Assembly: GCA_018136815.1 (NCBI GenBank)
Contig: CM030934.1
Location: 1,520,979 to 1,584,978 of the forward strand
DNA: 64,000 bases
Direction of reading: 5' to 3'
Source of the DNA: Isochrysis galbana
Taxonomy: Eukaryota > Haptophyta > Isochrysidales > Isochrysidaceae
Shown: positions 21,720 to 31,915 of the stretch, one piece after another
Position numbering within the stretch: the first letter of the stretch is position 1
Layout: each line of letters opens with the position of its first letter
Program-made: the position numbers and the translations under genes
Notes under the pieces: generated by a model
Told to the model about the DNA's origin: nothing
What the model saw: the letters and a program-made list of their open reading frames with translations, nothing else
Database searches by the model: none

Positions 21720-22117
21720 GTTGCATGCGCAGCTGCCGAATTAGCTTCGAATCGGAGTTGGCACGCCCGGTAAAACTTCCCCCCGGGCGCATAGCACGCG
21801 TGCTTCACCGCCTCCTGGATCCTTCGGACGGCCTCTTGGTGCGTCACGGGGATGACGCACACCCCCGCCGCGACGCGGCAGGCCACGGGTGACGGCCGCG
21901 TGGTGGGCTTGGAGGAGACGATGGCGGCCGAGTCGCGCCTTGCCTGTGCGTCCTGAAGACTGTCAATGGCGCGCACCACCGCACGGTGGTCGTCCCCGGC
22001 CTGTTCCGCAGCGTGCGCCTTGAGGTCGTGCATTGTGGCAAACTTGCACGCGCAGCAGCGCTGGGTTTCTGCCAGGATGACGGGGCGCGTGGGCCGAGCG
22101 CGCATGCGCGCGTGCAC
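21720..22117 (-). CDS. Possible zinc-finger-like open frame
   Basis: A minus-strand frame of about 130 residues with a 'CCACKFATMHDLKAH' stretch that could be a C2H2-like knuckle, then a helical, alanine-rich part ('HRAVVRAIDSLQDAQARR'). It starts inside the first unit of the 228-bp tandem repeat. It is not assigned to a family and may be spurious. Confidence 0.25.
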
Positions 22118-22680
22118 GGCCGGATGGGCTCCAAAAAACTTTTGGGGCGAGGAGGTGATGCCAACACGACGAACACTCGGTGGGGAGTGTGCACGACCTC
22201 TGGCCAGAAAAGAGTTTGTCAGCCCCCCCCTCTCATACTAACTTTAAAGTACACTTGTATCCAATACTAACTTTAAACTACACCCGTGCCTCAATACTAA
22301 CCTTATACTGCACGCGTGCGCCGAGCGCGCATGCGCGCGTGCACGGCCGGATGGGCTCCAAAAAACTTTTGGGGCGAGGAGGTGATGCCAACACGACGAA
22401 CACTCGGTGGGGAGTGTGCACGACCTCTGGCCAGAAAAGAGTTTGTCAGACCCCCCTCCCTCATACTAACTTTAAAGTACACTTGTATCCAATACTAACT
22501 TTAAACTACACCCGTGCCTCAATACTAACCTTATACTGCACGCGTGCGCCGAGCGCGCATGCGCGCGTGCACGGCCGGATGGGCTCCAAAAAACTTTTGG
22601 GGCGAGGAGGTGATGCCAACACGACGAACACTCGGTGGGGAGTGCGCACGTCCTCTGGCCAGAAAAGAGTTTGTCAGACC
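22093..22680 (+). repeat. 228-bp tandem repeat, about 2.6 copies
   Basis: 'ccgagcgcgcatgcgcgcgt' starts at 22093, 22321 and 22549, a constant 228-bp step; the third copy stops at about 22680. Units are nearly identical. As 228 is a multiple of three, one frame stays open across all units, which explains the 308-codon frame 22180-23106; it is not taken as a gene. Confidence 0.95.
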
Positions 22681-22864
22681 GAGATCGCTCGATCAGTAAT
22701 ACTGGGAGGCCGTCACCATGAGTCTGCAGCCGACGCCCCCTTCTCTTTCAGGGAGGAGCGATGGCAGAGCCGAGGAGAGCAACGTGCAACGTCAGAGCTC
22801 GCGAGAGCCGAAAGGCGGGCGCAGCTGGGAGCGGTGGCTGGGGCACCCCCTTTTTTTGTCACAA

Positions 22865-22925
22865 TGATATTAATGCTACATATTTGGGTTGGCCAAACTA
22901 CATATTCTGGCCTGGGCCTAGCGTG
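22865..22925 (-). repeat. hAT-like terminus (reversed)
   Basis: Reads on the minus strand as 'ctaggcccaggccagaatat' followed by 'gtagtttggcc' and 'cccaaatatg'. The 12-base 'taggcccaggcc' is the same as the start of the hAT element at 52201, so they share a terminal family with a different subterminal word. Confidence 0.6.
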
Positions 22926-22931
22926 CGAGCT

Positions 22932-23530
22932 ACCAGTGACCCCCCACCCTGCTCGCGAGAGCTCTGGGCTCTGCATGGCCACCAGGCCACCACCTCCAGA
23001 CCACCAGGCCATTCTTCGGCAGATCGCGGGCGATCGGACGTCGCGGAAGCTCCGCGTTTCTAATAGTGATGCGCCCCACATTCACCACTCTGATTCCCTC
23101 CCGTGAGCTCCCGCCTCAATCTCCCAAAATAGACCGCCACGCGCGGGGGAAGGGAGGGGGGTCCCTCACCGACACCGACGCCATTGCCCTTCGTTCGTGG
23201 GGCGGGAGGGGGTCGTTCGGAGGGGGGAGGCGGTTGGCGGGGCAGGTAGGGGGGGACCTTGCGGGATCCTTGGACACCCAGGGGAGGTGGGAAATAGTGG
23301 TTAAAATGAATGAGTGACCGGGCTACAATCTCCCAAAAAATAGACCGCCACGCGCGGGGGAGCAAGGGCATTACGGGCCACTCACCGACGCCATTGCCTT
23401 TCGTGGGGCGGGAGGGGGTTGTTCGGAGGGGGGAAGCGGCTGGCGGGGCAGGTAGGGGGGACCCTGCGGGATCCTTGGACACCCAGGGGAGGTGGGAGAT
23501 AGTGCTTAAAAAGAGTGAGTGACCGGGCTA
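22932..23530 (+). repeat. R2 copies 2 and 3 in direct tandem
   Basis: A nearly full R2 unit (22936-23323) is followed directly by a 5'-shortened unit (about 23324-23530). Both end with 'gagtgagtgaccgggcta' or a variant. The second starts at the 'caatctcccaaaa' block found inside the first. Confidence 0.85.
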
Positions 23531-23627
23531 TTAGTAGTCAAAAAGCCCTGTTTGACCGCCCAATACCAATACCCCGAGATGGGGGTATGCGCGGTTGGCG
23601 TATGGCTCGTCCGGTGTACTCGTATGT

Positions 23628-23690
23628 GGTTAGGGATGCTAGCATGCTAGCTAACAAGATGTCCTACGACGCTATTAAGTTCTAACGGGT
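23628..23690 (+). promoter_or_regulatory. Conserved block shared upstream of GCP4 and SEC24
   Basis: 'ctagctaacaagatgtccta' followed by about 10 variable bases and 'taagttctaacg' lies 180-245 bp before the GCP4 start. The same block, in the same orientation relative to the gene, lies 95-150 bp before the SEC24 start (minus strand, 51395-51450). It may be a promoter element or a shared repeat end. Confidence 0.5.
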
Positions 23691-23800
23691 GGTCTTTCGC
23701 CCCAGTCTACCCGCTATTCTCCTCTCAACAGGAATTTCTATGTCAACTTTACTGCCCCTAATTTGCCATGCGGCCCAGTAATGGAACAGAGGTAGTAGTA
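23683..23800 (-). mobile_element. Stowaway/mariner-type terminus, single end
   Basis: Minus-strand reading starts 'tactacctctgttccattac' and continues with about 110 bp that match 33449-33560, including 'cagtaaagttgacata' and 'tggggcgaaagaccacc'. Only one end is present, so this is a truncated or solo end beside GCP4. Confidence 0.7.
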
Positions 23801-23871
23801 GAGTATTTGGCGGACAGTGTCTCGCCAGATTCTTGGCGGGAGAGTGCGCTTGGCGCCAGGCGCGGGTCACG

Positions 23872-25899
23872 ATGGGCGCCGCCTCGCTGCAGGCCGAGCT
23901 GATCTATGCCCTGCTCGGATTCAGCGGGCAGGTGATCGTCCAGATGGATCAGGGCCGGCTCGGCCTCGCCGACGGGCTGCCCATTGACCCGTCCGAGCGC
24001 AGGCTTGTCCTGGGTATCCTCTCGATCAGTGAATGCTACGCAGCGCTCGACCGCTTCCTCTCAGCTGAGCTCTTCGATTGGCAGCGGGCTTCGGTGGGGA
24101 GAGACCCATATATGGTGGCGCTTGCGAATGGGGTCGATGAGTGCCTCGCGCCATACCGCACACGCGTGCTCGAGCTCGAGCAGCAGCTGCTGCACGAGAA
24201 ACTGCCCATCACTATGATGCAGCTCGGAGTGGCCGAATTCGGGGTGATGCTCCCGCTGATGCGCACGCTGGTGGATCGTGTGCGGTCGGAGGGAGTTAGT
24301 GCTGTGACCCTGCTCGATCTCCTTTCGGAGGCAGCAGCCGGTGCTGTTGGCAGCGGACGACAGTGCATCGAATCAATCCTGTGGCACGTCCAACGTGTCT
24401 TCCTCTCGCAGCTATCAATGTGGGTGCTGTACGGAGAACTCCTTCCGGCCCCCTCGGCGTCCTTCTTTATCCAGCGCGCACGCCGCAACGAGGGTGCGGC
24501 CACAACTGTGAATTTAACCAAGGTCTCGCCCTCTGCGCCGGCGTTGCAAACGTGGCGAGATGAGGGATGGGGTGAGTTTGAGGTGGCCGTACAGCTCAAA
24601 CCCAGGTTACTCTCCATGAAACTTGCTGAGCGAGCGCTCTTCACGGGCAAAGCTGTGCGGGTGCTACGTGCTGCCGAGGCGAGTGGGGACAGGAACGCAC
24701 ATGAGGTGAGCGATGCCGAGGCTGTCCTGGATATCACTGGTTTCGATGATCAAGTAGCTGGGGAGCCATATTTTCAACGGGATGCCACCAAACCGGCAAA
24801 CTCGCAAATCGGCCAGCATGGCAGAAGTGTCCGGGAGATGCGCAGACTCTTTGCCAGCTTCACGGAGGAGCTGGCTGAGCTGCGCACGGTACGGCGGCTC
24901 GCCAACATGGGCGAGATTGATGAGCTCATTGGTCGGATGGCGTCTGTCGCCTCACTGCTTCTCTGGCAGCACTTGCACTATGAGTGCAAATTATCGGGAC
25001 TCCTAAGCGCGCTGAAGGGCTACTTCCTTCTGGGAAGAGGCGAGCTGTACCACCGGCTTGTTCTCGAGCTGAGAGAGTCGATGGTCGCCCTACCTAGCGC
25101 ACGACTCGACCTTGCAACCGCCTTGTCACACGCAACCTCCGGGGCTGAGCCAGACGTTGATGGTCATATGCAACGCTTGCGTTTGTTCCTGCCACCGGCA
25201 GAGCGTGGGATGTCTGCATATGATGCTTGGCGACGGCTTGGCTTGCGCTTGCCCATCCCCTTCCCGCTTTCACTGCTTGTCGACGCGCCGTCGTTGGAGG
25301 CGTACTCAGAGTTATTCTCCTTTCTGTTTACGGTGAAGAGGGTCCAGATGGAGCTTCACATGGCGTGGGCGAGCCAAATGGAAAAAGCGCTGCCCATCGC
25401 CCATCGGGCTAAGCTGTTGCCGGTTTGGCAATTGCGTGCGCACATGGCTTTCCTCATTGATAATTTGCAGTACTACCTGCAAGTTGACGTTCTCGACGCG
25501 CAGTGGCAAGTCCTTACCGAGGCTGCAGCGGGAAGCAAGGATTTCGAGGCGCTCGCCTCCACCCATGCAGCAACTCTTGCGGCCCTCTCATCCCAATGTT
25601 TCCTCCGAGCAGGGTCAGTCTCGTCTGCACTTCATCAGATTTTCCAGCTGTGCCTCTCTCTCTGTAGGATGATCGAGCACGCGGACGTCGGGCTACGGGA
25701 CGTGCCGTCGTGGGAAGCGCAGGTAGCGATGGTACGCGACGAATTCAGTCGGCAGACCGCTTTTCTCCTCGCTTTCCTCTCAAATGTGTCGAGCCCGCAA
25801 GCCTCGCCACACCTAGGACAATTACTCCTTCGGCTGAATTTCAACGAAGCGTGCAGCATGCTCCAGGCAGGGTCGTTCGGAGTGAGACAGCGCGACTAG
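23872..25899 (+). CDS. TUBGCP4: Gamma-tubulin complex component 4 (GCP4)
   Basis: Single exon, 675 residues from ATG 23872 (MGAASLQAELIYALLGFSG); an in-frame ATG 39 bp upstream exists but the downstream one matches where GCP4 proteins begin. Landmarks in order: N-terminal GRIP1 region with 'YRTRVLELEQQLLHEKLPIT' and 'LSMWVLYGELLPAP'; linker around 'LKPRLLSMKLAERALFTGKA'; GRIP2 region with 'YHRLVLELRESM', 'WQLRAHMAFLIDNLQYYLQV' and a final helical part. GCP4 packs with other GCPs in the gamma-tubulin ring to nucleate microtubules at organising centres, and its GRIP2 contacts gamma-tubulin. Length is close to the usual 650-700. No breaks are seen. Confidence 0.9.
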   Translation: MGAASLQAELIYALLGFSGQVIVQMDQGRLGLADGLPIDPSERRLVLGILSISECYAALDRFLSAELFDWQRASVGRDPYMVALANGVDECLAPYRTRVLELEQQLLHEKLPITMMQLGVAEFGVMLPLMRTLVDRVRSEGVSAVTLLDLLSEAAAGAVGSGRQCIESILWHVQRVFLSQLSMWVLYGELLPAPSASFFIQRARRNEGAATTVNLTKVSPSAPALQTWRDEGWGEFEVAVQLKPRLLSMKLAERALFTGKAVRVLRAAEASGDRNAHEVSDAEAVLDITGFDDQVAGEPYFQRDATKPANSQIGQHGRSVREMRRLFASFTEELAELRTVRRLANMGEIDELIGRMASVASLLLWQHLHYECKLSGLLSALKGYFLLGRGELYHRLVLELRESMVALPSARLDLATALSHATSGAEPDVDGHMQRLRLFLPPAERGMSAYDAWRRLGLRLPIPFPLSLLVDAPSLEAYSELFSFLFTVKRVQMELHMAWASQMEKALPIAHRAKLLPVWQLRAHMAFLIDNLQYYLQVDVLDAQWQVLTEAAAGSKDFEALASTHAATLAALSSQCFLRAGSVSSALHQIFQLCLSLCRMIEHADVGLRDVPSWEAQVAMVRDEFSRQTAFLLAFLSNVSSPQASPHLGQLLLRLNFNEACSMLQAGSFGVRQRD

Positions 25900-25919
25900 C
25901 GATTACGTCGACTTTCGCA

Positions 25920-26310
25920 TGTAGACAGTTGAGGTGGGCGGGGGATTCGTCGGGCGTGGGCGGAGGATGCGGGATGGCTCCTCGCTGTCGGGCTGGAAGC
26001 CGGAAGTTCCGTCTTATATGATATCATATGTTGAGCCCCATTCATCCATTGTCTGAGTAAAAATATTTTTTTAATATTCTCGCCACACGCGCGGCCCTGC
26101 ATGTCTACCTTGCAGCCAGGCCCGCTTCCCTTATCACTCCTTCCACCTGCTTCGCGCTCGTCCGCCCTCGTGTTGTACTATACTTAGGGGCTCAGTGTAG
26201 GGCGGTTTCCTGTGTCAGGCGGCGTGCACCGATACTCGATGGTCTAGTTCTCTACTCCCTCCTGCGCCATCGGGCTATCGGCTCTTTCGTGTTTTCTCTC
26301 TGTTGTACGT
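25920..26310 (-). repeat. LINE 3' tail remnant (reversed)
   Basis: On the minus strand the end reads 'gagaatattaaaaaaatatt' (about 26058-26085) preceded by sequence like the LINE 3' UTR (gatggcgcaggagg; ggggctgag). It is heavily 5'-truncated. Confidence 0.65.
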
Positions 26311-26954
26311 CAGAGTGGGTTTAGGGCGTTGTGAGGTATGGGAGTTGTGATTGTGAGTTGTGAGCAACAATTCGTTGTGAGGGCTTTTTTTGGCGCGTCA
26401 GGCCTCGCCTTCTGGTCTAAGGGGGCCGCAGGCGCCGTGGAAGCACAACCGCGCGGGCGCCATTCATCGCGAGCCTTGATCTCTCGTAGCAAATTCTGGC
26501 GAGAGACGATCCCCCTTCGTTTACTACCTACGCGTGGATGGGCAGCGACAAACAACCTCGAGAGCAAAGAGCTGAGTACGGCAAACGTCGATCCGAATGA
26601 CGACGGATGAATAGAAGAAGTGGGCAAGAATGTACAGTGACAAACACCCAATAAAGGGACCCCCTCTTTTGGAGGAGGCGGTGCGTGACGTGTCCTCACA
26701 ATTCGGTACAGTGGACGCGGGCAGGTCGCGTTGGCAGCGTTCGAAAGAGCCTCTGGGGCCCGACTGCAGTAGGCCATAGCGAGCGTGATTTCGTCGCTCG
26801 CGGGTAGATCTTTGCGGCAAAGTAGTAGGGAATGCATAGTATAGCCCCAATCCACTGGGTCGAGCGTCTTACTTATGTTCCCTGTGAGTCTGTATGTGTG
26901 AATCTGCCCGTGGGTCGTTGATTGAACGTCAATGACCGTAGTCTTCTTCAACAT
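26310..26954 (-). CDS. Hypothetical open frame, 214 codons
   Basis: Starts at ATG 26954 with 'MLKKTTVIDVQSTTHGQIHT', and the first 90 residues look protein-like with balanced composition. The later part is proline- and serine-rich and low in complexity. No domain recognised. It lies between two minus-oriented LINE tails and may be repeat-derived. Confidence 0.3.
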   Translation of the reverse strand: MLKKTTVIDVQSTTHGQIHTYRLTGNISKTLDPVDWGYTMHSLLLCRKDLPASDEITLAMAYCSRAPEALSNAANATCPRPLYRIVRTRHAPPPPKEGVPLLGVCHCTFLPTSSIHPSSFGSTFAVLSSLLSRLFVAAHPRVGSKRRGIVSRQNLLREIKARDEWRPRGCASTAPAAPLDQKARPDAPKKALTTNCCSQLTITTPIPHNALNPL

Positions 26955-27047
26955 TCGTATACAAAAAATTCGCTTTTCGCGTTCGAGTTTTTAGGTTTCA
27001 AGCTGAGTGAGGGTCTATTAGATAGCGACTGATTTAGGTGTTTGGGC

Positions 27048-27225
27048 ACAATAAAAAAACTTCTTAATGTTCTCGCCGCGCGCCCGACCTCGCACCCTTA
27101 CTGTGCAGCCACGTCCGCTCCTCTCCCCCCCCCCCTCCACCTGCCTTGCGGCCCGTCCCTCGTGCGCTACCTAGGGGCTGGGTGTGTGGGGTTTCCTGCA
27201 GCAGACGGCGTGTTCCGATCCCCGG
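27048..27225 (-). repeat. 5'-truncated LINE 3' end inserted beside hAT coding DNA
   Basis: Minus-strand reading ends 'ggcgagaacattaagaag' then a T tract. The remaining 180 bp match the LINE B 3' UTR (ggaaaccccacacacccagc). The hAT transposase frame resumes right after it at 27226. Confidence 0.8.
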
Positions 27226-27965
27226 GCATCGCTGCGTTGGATGCACGTAAGAGGCACAAGATTCATGAGCTCTTGATGCCCAGGTGGGAGTACTTCCATG
27301 CCCCAGTCATGACTGCCGCCTATTGTTTGGAGCCTGAATATTGTCGTCGCAAATTTTCATCACAAGAGCTTAAGGAGCTAAAGGCTTGTTTGAAGCAGAT
27401 GGCGACCAGGGATCACTCTTATCCAGATATGTTAGCGGATCTCGCCGACTTTCAGGAGGCGTGCACTAGTGGCCTATTTGATCTCACTGATGATGTTGCA
27501 TTTTCTAATAGAGCTAAGACAATGGCATCATACAAATGGGCTAATGTGTACTTGTCTCATTGGCCTCACTTGAAGTGGGCTGCATGTCGTCTTCTCGCGC
27601 TGTCTTGCTCGGCGTCAGGGTGCGAGCGCTCTTGGTCCGTCGATCGAGGATTGGATTCACTCGAAGAAGCGCAACAGATTGGGCCAAACCACAGTAGAGA
27701 GGCTTGTGAGGTGCCACACTAATCTGGTCTTGGAGGATTTGTTGAAGGATTGGGAGTCCCATGTGCTGCCTTGGGAGCTAGAGATGGTTGTGGAGGAGCC
27801 AGAGGAGGACGAAAATGACTGTTAGCTCTGTTTCTGTTCCCGTTAGCCGTTGGTATTGTAACTATAGTTACTGACTTTATAATACCTGATATTAGGCTAA
27901 TATCAGGTCTGATATCAGGTGTTAGGTTGTCAAAACCTGACGACCTGATCCCTGACGTCCCATCA
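27226..27965 (+). mobile_element. hAT transposase 3' part and transposon end
   Basis: Translation from 27226 reads 'RWEYFHAPVMTAAYCLEPEY', the 'a.yfLnP' helix before the hAT dimerisation domain, then 'YKWANVYLSHWPHLKWAACR' and 'LLALSCSASGCERSW'. A single frameshift near 27640 moves the continuation ('TTVERLVRCHTNLVLEDLL') to another frame, stopping at 27825. After it come 'cctgatatcaggt'-like subterminal repeats and the reversed terminus 'gacgtcccatc' at about 27955-27965. The N-terminal half is absent. This copy and the one at 9285 derive from one family. Confidence 0.8.
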
Positions 27966-28040
27966 CTGCCGCCCGCCCTCCGCGCCCAGAGTTCCCCCGC
28001 CGAAAGAGTGAACGCACGGCGTGCACCTTCCTGGAAGTTG

Positions 28041-28440
28041 CTATGCGCACGCACGGCGCCCCCGCGGGGGGAGGCTGATGCACATCGCGCCGTGCCCATG
28101 CACGGCGTGCACAATGTGATTGCAAGTCATCACACGTGCTGCGTAAAGAAACGTCTCTTATATTGCACGTTTACGTAGTTGTGGGCCTTTAGGTGGTACG
28201 CAGAGGGAAAAAGTCGGCATGCGCACGCACGGCGTCTCCGCGGGGGGGACCGATGCACATCGCGCCGTGCCCAATGCACGGCGTGCACAATGTGATTGCA
28301 AGTCATCACAGGTGCTCAGTGAGAACTATTCATTAAACTGCATGTTTATGTAGTTGTCGGCCTTAGAGGAAACGCAGAGGAAAAGCGTTTGCATGCGCAC
28401 GCACGGCGTCCCCGCGGGGAAACATGCACCGCGGGGAAAA
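28041..28440. repeat. R6 tandem units with GC palindromes, period about 178 bp
   Basis: 'atgcgcacgcacggcg' occurs at 28041, 28219 and 28393, each followed by a 'ccgcggggg' palindrome; the first two units also share 'cacggcgtgcacaatgtgat' and 'gttgtgggcctt'-like DNA. The same motif occurs at 5290 and 53800-54010. Confidence 0.8.
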
Positions 28441-28572
28441 GCAGAGAAAAATGTTGTTATGCCCACGCACGGCTAGCCCTCATTTAATTTTAAAATACTG
28501 ATATATACATAACTATGGACATTTGATCGCTCAATTCGACTGATGCCCCACAATTGACGGAACGACACCTTT
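28425..28572 (-). repeat. R5 copy, intact (empty) version of the LINE A target
   Basis: Reverse complement of 2999-3162 joined directly to the sequence found after LINE A. It has no LINE at the 'ccgcggtgca' site, so it serves as the pre-insertion reference. Confidence 0.85.
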
Positions 28573-28689
28573 CCCCCCCCCCTTCACGCGCCCACTCTGT
28601 TTACGTTAGTTTCCTACGTGTTACCGTGAGTGTGCGTGAGGTAGTGGTGTTCATTCAGGGTTTGTAAAGAGATTTTTATCCGGCGTTCT

Positions 28690-29078
28690 GCGACGAAGAG
28701 AGCGCGAGCGATGGTGTCGCTCCTCTCCCTCTCGGCCGCCCTGGTCATCAACGGCAACCTATACCCTCTGGACTACGCCGTACGCGACTGCAAAGAGCAA
28801 AGACCTCGGCACAGAAACAAGCCATCTGCCTAGCGGCACAGGAGGAGAGCGAGAACTCACAACTCACCGCTGGGTGGGGGCCGGTGCACCCGCCCCGCTA
28901 AAACCCATCATTATCCCTTATCCCCGCAACCTGGAATCTGGGCCCCTAAGTGGAGCACAGGGGCAGATGCCGCAAGGCGGGTAGTGAGGGAAGGAAGGGG
29001 GAAGGGCTTGGCTACTAGAATGTAGAATGAGTCTCATAGCCGCGAGCGAGGCGAGAATATTAAATAAAAGGTTTTTGG
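28690..29078 (+). mobile_element. LINE remnant: ORF1 piece joined to 3' tail
   Basis: A short frame near 28710-28830 reads 'LVINGNLYPLDYAVRDCKEQ', similar to LINE B residues 'LIIDNKAVPVNYAIRACKPL'. It continues into LINE 3' UTR-like DNA (gcacaggggcagatgccgca) and ends 'gcgaggcgagaatattaa' at about 29050-29063. Most of the coding region is deleted. Confidence 0.65.
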
Positions 29079-29632
29079 TCCGCACACACCACACATCGTG
29101 CCAGCCACGACACATGAACGCGCATTACACATTACACTACCTCTCCGAACAACAACCTGGATCGGGTGTACACCTTTCGACATATTCGGAGCCAGATGAC
29201 AATTGCAACTGGAACTCATCATTGCCGTTGGGATACACATCGAAAAAGAGAGTAGCATCTTGTCCTAAGGTTGCGCCGAGTGCGCAACAAAGCAGAAAAC
29301 GAGGCCTACGCGTGTCGCATGAGCGTGTATGGTGGCATGAAAGTGTGGAGCATGCGGTAGCGAAACAAGACAGACGATGTCCTATCATCCACTAATGGGA
29401 GTGAAAAGAGTGGGGAGGAGGCATTTCCAACAATAATGTGGACCCGCAAACAAAATACTAACGTCACAAACAAGAGCACACAGCAAGCGGCGGCGGTTGT
29501 CTCGACAGTATTTTGTGAGCCAAGATATCGAGAGTGGTTGAACATATTAGTGTCAACGCCGCGCTCAAAGAGCAACAAACGCTCCAGGGAAGCGCGGTAT
29601 TGGGCATGGGCGGACTTCTAGTCTCCACACGT
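29079..29632. other. Intergenic, downstream of POR
   Basis: Mixed composition with no domain-bearing frame. Presumably contains the POR 3' UTR near 29632. Confidence 0.4.
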
Positions 29633-31608
29633 TTAGAAGAGGTCCCAGATGTTCTCCTGGAGGTATGGCTTGACCAATTTCAAGGAAAGATCCCAGCAGA
29701 GCTTGCCATTGCCCTCATCCTGCACCATCCCAGAGAAGTCGTTCTCGAAAATCTCACCACCTGCGCCACCAGCGTTGCCCACCCCAAAGTACTTCGCGTC
29801 GCCGTTCCACGACCAGTACACACCAGATTTGGCTGCGATCGGGTCAGCGATGACCTGCGCGACGGGGCAATATGCAGGATGAACGTCCAAGCAGTCTTCG
29901 GCAAGAAAGTGAAGCGTTGTCGCGTGAGGAGGTTACTTCGGAGCCCGACTCCGGTGCATCGAGACAGGTAACCAGCTGGTCCAGTGGGTGTGCGCCTGCG
30001 GTGCACACCTGCGCCAACCTCTGACCAGCCTCGGGCTGAGATACATATGATCCGATAGCCTTCATCAGAGTGGGGAAGAAGAAATAGCGGAACCTGTGTC
30101 AGAGACACCAGTAAGAAGACAATGAGTGTTTCAGGTTTCGCTATGGGATGACGGCTCACGCCGTGCCCACAGAAAAGAAAGGATTTGCTCGAAGACGTTC
30201 TATGCAGGCGAGCTATGGAGAAGTATGCAGGCCAGCGCACCAATCACGCTTCTCGCGGAAAAGCTGTGTCTGGGCGATGCAGCCCGGGTACATCGAATTG
30301 AAGATGATGCCAGTATCCTTGTGCAAGCGCCTGTGAGCCTCGAGAACCGTCATCATATTCAGAGCCTTGGCGTCCTTGTAAGCCTTGGCGCCATCAAATT
30401 GACTTGAACCATCCACCATCACGGCACCGGGACCAGTGCGCAAACCTGAAAAGTCGCCGACGTCAGCAATCTGCGACGCAAGTAGTGGTGTGGCGGACAT
30501 CAGAGGAGCAAGGAGAGGCTAGCACAGCAAAGGAGGATGAACGATAATGATCCTCCTGCAGCCTCGAGACACAGTTAAGGACTGGCACGTGCTGATGGAA
30601 TGGGAGGAATCGGGTAGCCATTTCATGAAGCGAAGCACACGAGCTTCACGTCCAGTGCAAATCACAGCGGTCCACAGTGTCCCTCTCATAAGAAGGCAGG
30701 GCATAGCTAATGGCAGCAGCCCCTCACCGGCTTGACTAGGGAGCCAGCAATTGTATTCTTGTTGCCCGTGACTGAGCCAACAATGCAGACACGCGGATCC
30801 TTAGCCTTCTTCAGCTCTGGAATGAGCAGCTGGAGCAGGAGGAAATGAGACAGATGGTTGACGCCGAAGGACATTTCGTAGCCATCATCAGTGAAACGCG
30901 GCTTCGGATCGGTTGGGAGATAGACAGCTGCATTGCACACGAGGCGGTCGAGACCACGCCCGCGCGGCAGCACTTTCTTCAGATCTTGGACAAAGTCCTT
31001 CACGGACTGGAGCGATGCGCACTCGAGCTTCATTGCCTGGTAGTCCTTCGGGTCGATGCCAAGCTTGGCGGCCTCCTGGTCCATCTTCTCCGGGTCCCGG
31101 ACTGCAGCAATCACATAATATCCCTACGGAGCAACGGGGCAGCGACGGCAAGTCTGAAACCATGGATGGAATAAGCGGGAACAGATAGGACAGCAGCCGT
31201 CAATGGCATGCCGGGCGGGTGGGGTAAGAGCCCCGGCGCAATGGGCCGCGCACTGCGCAGCGCTGTGCACTCCCGCACTCTTCCTTTGCCCGCTCGCCTC
31301 ACCTCGTAGTCGCGGAGGAGCGACTGAACGCAGGATAGGCCGAGTCCAGAGGAGGCGCCAGTGACGACACAGATCTTTCGCGTGCCCACCTCCTTCAGCG
31401 CCTGCTTGATCGCCTTGGACATCTCGGGCGTGCGGCCCTCATAATACTTTCCTCCTCGCGCAGAGACCTCCTTTGCAGGGCTGTAGGCGGCAGCGGGCGC
31501 CTGCATGGCGGGGAAACCGAGGCGCGCAAGAGGCACGTGCGCTGGCTGGAGCCGCACCGGCATCGGGACGACCAGCGCCGAGGCGGCAGTAAGCGCGACA
31601 GCGAGCAT
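29633..31608 (-). CDS. POR: Light-dependent protochlorophyllide oxidoreductase, five exons
   Basis: Exons on the minus strand: 31608-31303, 31123-30728, 30470-30241, 30093-30009 and 29854-29633. All introns are GT-AG and phases agree, giving 412 residues. The enzyme reduces ring D of protochlorophyllide with NADPH and light in the plastid. Residues 1-16 (MLAVALTAASALVVPM) look like a signal peptide and residues 17 to about 60 like a transit peptide, as expected for a secondary plastid (inference). NADPH-binding TGASSGLG is at 83-90, 'LVCNAAVY' follows, and the catalytic YKDAK has Tyr265 and Lys269. The C-terminus 'KSGVYWSWN' and 'ENDFSGMVQDEGNGKLCWDL' fits the family. Purine and G/C tracts lie 80-300 bp upstream. 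Confidence 0.95.
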
Positions 31609-31677
31609 GGGGTCGCGAGAGTGGGGGAGAAGCGTGGGGAGGGGCGAGCTCCCGCGGAGAACCGAGGCGGAGTCGGT

Positions 31678-31679
<2 letters not shown>

Positions 31680-31710
<31 letters not shown>

Positions 31711-31915
31711 CGCTGAAGATGAAAGCGGGAGAGGGGGGGGGGGAAGAAAGCCCCCCTCGCCCCCCCCCCCCCCCCTTTGTGCTTGCCCCCTCGCCAGATG
31801 AGCAGCGAGCTGGAATGAAGGGAAGGCCGCGGACCCCCCCCCCCCCCCCCTTCCCCTTCCCCCTCCTCCCGCCCCCGCCGCCCGCCCCCCCCCCCCCCCC
31901 CCCCCCCCTCCCTCT
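31680..31915. repeat. GA microsatellite and G/C homopolymers upstream of POR
   Basis: A (GA)n run at about 31683-31711, G runs near 31732-31742 and C runs at about 31759-31774, 31835-31850 and 31886-31910. On the coding strand the tract nearest the gene is pyrimidine/C-rich. Frames here are not genes. Confidence 0.85.

Noticed and set aside
22180..23106. 308-codon frame on the plus strand
   Set aside because: It runs through the 228-bp tandem units and then into repeat R2; it is open only because the unit length is a multiple of three.
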